DNA of 64,000 nt from Candidatus Chlorobium antarcticum (GTDB taxonomy: Bacteria > Bacteroidota > Chlorobiia > Chlorobiales > Chlorobiaceae), in NCBI GenBank assembly GCA_030765725.1, contig JAVCDF010000006.1, forward strand, positions 1 to 64,000, given 5' to 3'. Position numbers and translations under genes: made by a program. Below the pieces are notes generated by a model that was given only the letters and a program-made list of their open reading frames with translations, was not told the DNA's origin and made no database searches. This document shows, piece after piece, positions 62,589 to 64,000 of this stretch (its first letter is position 1; each line of letters opens with the position of its first letter).

Positions 62589-64000
62589 TCAGGCCTTTAC
62601 CTTCTCATTGAAGGTGGGAATGAATTTGGCCGCGGCCTCTTTCAGTCCGTTTACCGTATCCGGCTCGAGCGATCCCTTCTCCACAATGGATTTCAGGATT
62701 TCAGGATGCTTCAATTCAAGCATGGCAAGGAACTCCGCTTCAAACTTCCTGATGTGGTCAACGGCAACAGCGTCAAGAAGACCCTGAGTACCAAGGAAGA
62801 TGATGGCAACCTGCTTTTCAACAGGCATCGGAATGTACTGGCCCTGTTTGAGGATTTCAACCAGGCGGGCACCGCGGTCAAGCTGCGCCTTGGTGGTTTT
62901 GTCGAGATCGGAACCAAATTTGGAGAAGGCTTCAAGCTCACGGAACTGCGCAAGATCGAGACGCAGGGTACCGGCAACTTTTTTCATTGCCTTGATCTGA
63001 GCCGCACCGCCAACACGCGATACCGAAATGCCGACATTGATTGCAGGACGCTGGCCGCTGTTGAAAAGGTTCGACTCAAGAAAAATCTGACCATCGGTGA
63101 TGGAAATCACATTGGTCGGAATATATGCCGACACATCGCCCGCCTGAGTCTCAATGATCGGGAGCGCCGTGAGGCTTCCGCCGGCCTTGACCATAGGCTT
63201 GAGATCCTCGGGAAGATCGTTCATTTTTTTGGCGACTTCAATGTCGTCCGTGATCTTTGCGGCTCTTTCAAGCAGACGGGAATGTAGGAAGAACACATCG
63301 CCAGGGTAGGCTTCGCGTCCCGGCGGACGGCGGAGCAGGAGAGAGAGCTGACGGTAGGCTACAGCCTGTTTAGAAAGATCGTCATAAATGACCAGCGCGT
63401 GACGGCCGGTATCACGGAAATATTCTCCAAGGGCGGCACCTGAAAACGGAGCAATGAACTGCAGCGGCGCAGGATCGGAAGCGGTTGCAGAAATGACTGT
63501 GGTGTACTCCATTGCACCGTGCTTCTCAAGGGTGTCGACCACCTGAGCGACAGTTGAGCCTTTCAGGCCAATGGCAACATAGATACAGTATACCCCTTTG
63601 CCTTTCTGGTTGATGATTGTGTCGAGCGCAACAGCGGTTTTGCCTGTCTGGCGGTCACCGATGATGAGCTCACGCTGACCACGGCCAATCGGAATCATTG
63701 AGTCAATTGCCTTGAGGCCGGTCTGAAGCGGTTCGTGTACCGATTTGCGGTAAATGACACCGGGAGCCCTGCGCTCAAGAGGAAGGCGGATGCTGGTTTC
63801 AATGGAACCCTTGCCGTCAATGGGCTCGCCGAGAGGGTCGATAACCCTGCCGAGCATCGCCTCGCCAACCGGAATAGAGGCAAGAATGCCTGTCCGTCTT
63901 ACAGTATCGCCCTCTTTCACGGCATTCGAAGCGCCGAACATAACAGCGCCAACATTGTCTTCTTCAAGGTTCAGGGCCATACCCATAATGTTGTGGGGGA
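62589..64000 (-). CDS. atpA: F1 ATP synthase alpha subunit (partial, cut by the window end)
   Basis: At least 465 aa of the C-terminal part are present. The P-loop is GDRQTGKTA, followed by a DDLSKQA region and the signature [17 protein letters not shown]. The frame stays open to the window edge; the N-terminal beta-barrel part, about 40-60 residues, lies beyond it. It is transcribed with atpG. Confidence 0.96.
   Translation of the reverse strand, partial: PHNIMGMALNLEEDNVGAVMFGASNAVKEGDTVRRTGILASIPVGEAMLGRVIDPLGEPIDGKGSIETSIRLPLERRAPGVIYRKSVHEPLQTGLKAIDSMIPIGRGQRELIIGDRQTGKTAVALDTIINQKGKGVYCIYVAIGLKGSTVAQVVDTLEKHGAMEYTTVISATASDPAPLQFIAPFSGAALGEYFRDTGRHALVIYDDLSKQAVAYRQLSLLLRRPPGREAYPGDVFFLHSRLLERAAKITDDIEVAKKMNDLPEDLKPMVKAGGSLTALPIIETQAGDVSAYIPTNVISITDGQIFLESNLFNSGQRPAINVGISVSRVGGAAQIKAMKKVAGTLRLDLAQFRELEAFSKFGSDLDKTTKAQLDRGARLVEILKQGQYIPMPVEKQVAIIFLGTQGLLDAVAVDHIRKFEAEFLAMLELKHPEILKSIVEKGSLEPDTVNGLKEAAAKFIPTFNEKVKA

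Overview
The window is a piece of the core chromosome of a green sulfur bacterium (phylum Chlorobiota, most likely Chlorobium or a close relative). The decisive markers are the P840 type I photosynthetic reaction-centre genes pscA and pscB, the two-subunit 2-oxoglutarate:ferredoxin oxidoreductase korAB of the reductive TCA cycle, the very long IspG, and many ferredoxin, rubredoxin and cytochrome genes. No species can be named from sequence alone. I see no phage, insertion sequence, integrase or CRISPR array. Coding density is high and composition looks even throughout.

Layout. 0-10 kb: tRNA-Leu(UAA), a TrpB2-type tryptophan synthase beta chain, a small exported Ala-rich protein, clpC, an unknown protein, a cobyrinate a,c-diamide synthase with a Rossmann-fold partner, an MBL-fold hydrolase, an exported SRPBCC protein coupled to a CWC zinc-ribbon-like protein, and tRNA-Pro(GGG). 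10-17 kb: DedA, an alpha/beta hydrolase, then a + strand run of a class A penicillin-binding protein, guaA and ACT-containing serB. 16.7-22 kb: on the - strand alaS, an FAD disulfide-type oxidoreductase and two paralogous 2x[4Fe-4S] ferredoxins, which look like a redox module. 22-30 kb: a small Cys4 protein, korA-korB, accA, HU, and efp-accB-accC. 30-42 kb: the classic tRNA-secE-nusG-rplKAJL-rpoBC block on the - strand, without tuf. 42-49 kb: eno-ftsB-like-ispG-SDR operon, a divergent EF-G-like GTPase and a dolichol-phosphate-mannose-synthase-like glycosyltransferase. 49.5-52.7 kb: pscA-pscB with a strong intercistronic hairpin. 53-64 kb: dapF, rubredoxin, mtgA, a monohaem cytochrome c, tRNA-Arg(CCU), mutL, cinA, thrA (fused aspartokinase-homoserine dehydrogenase) and atpA-atpG, with atpA cut by the window end.

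How they fit together: reduced ferredoxin made by the P840 centre (pscA, pscB) drives carboxylation of succinyl-CoA to 2-oxoglutarate by KorAB. Fixed carbon is committed to lipids by AccA/B/C and to amino acids by ThrA, DapF, SerB and TrpB. IspG feeds isoprenoids for carotenoids and chlorophyll tails. Ferredoxins, rubredoxin and cytochrome c supply electron carriers, and F1 ATP synthase uses the proton gradient.

I did not find a clearly new multigene system. The best leads are the ferredoxin/flavoprotein cluster at 16.7-19.1 kb, the hairpin between pscA and pscB, the structured korAB leader with its upstream Cys4 protein, a short palindromic element in three convergent intergenic gaps, the Asn-tipped EF-P, and an RpoB rifampicin-pocket substitution.
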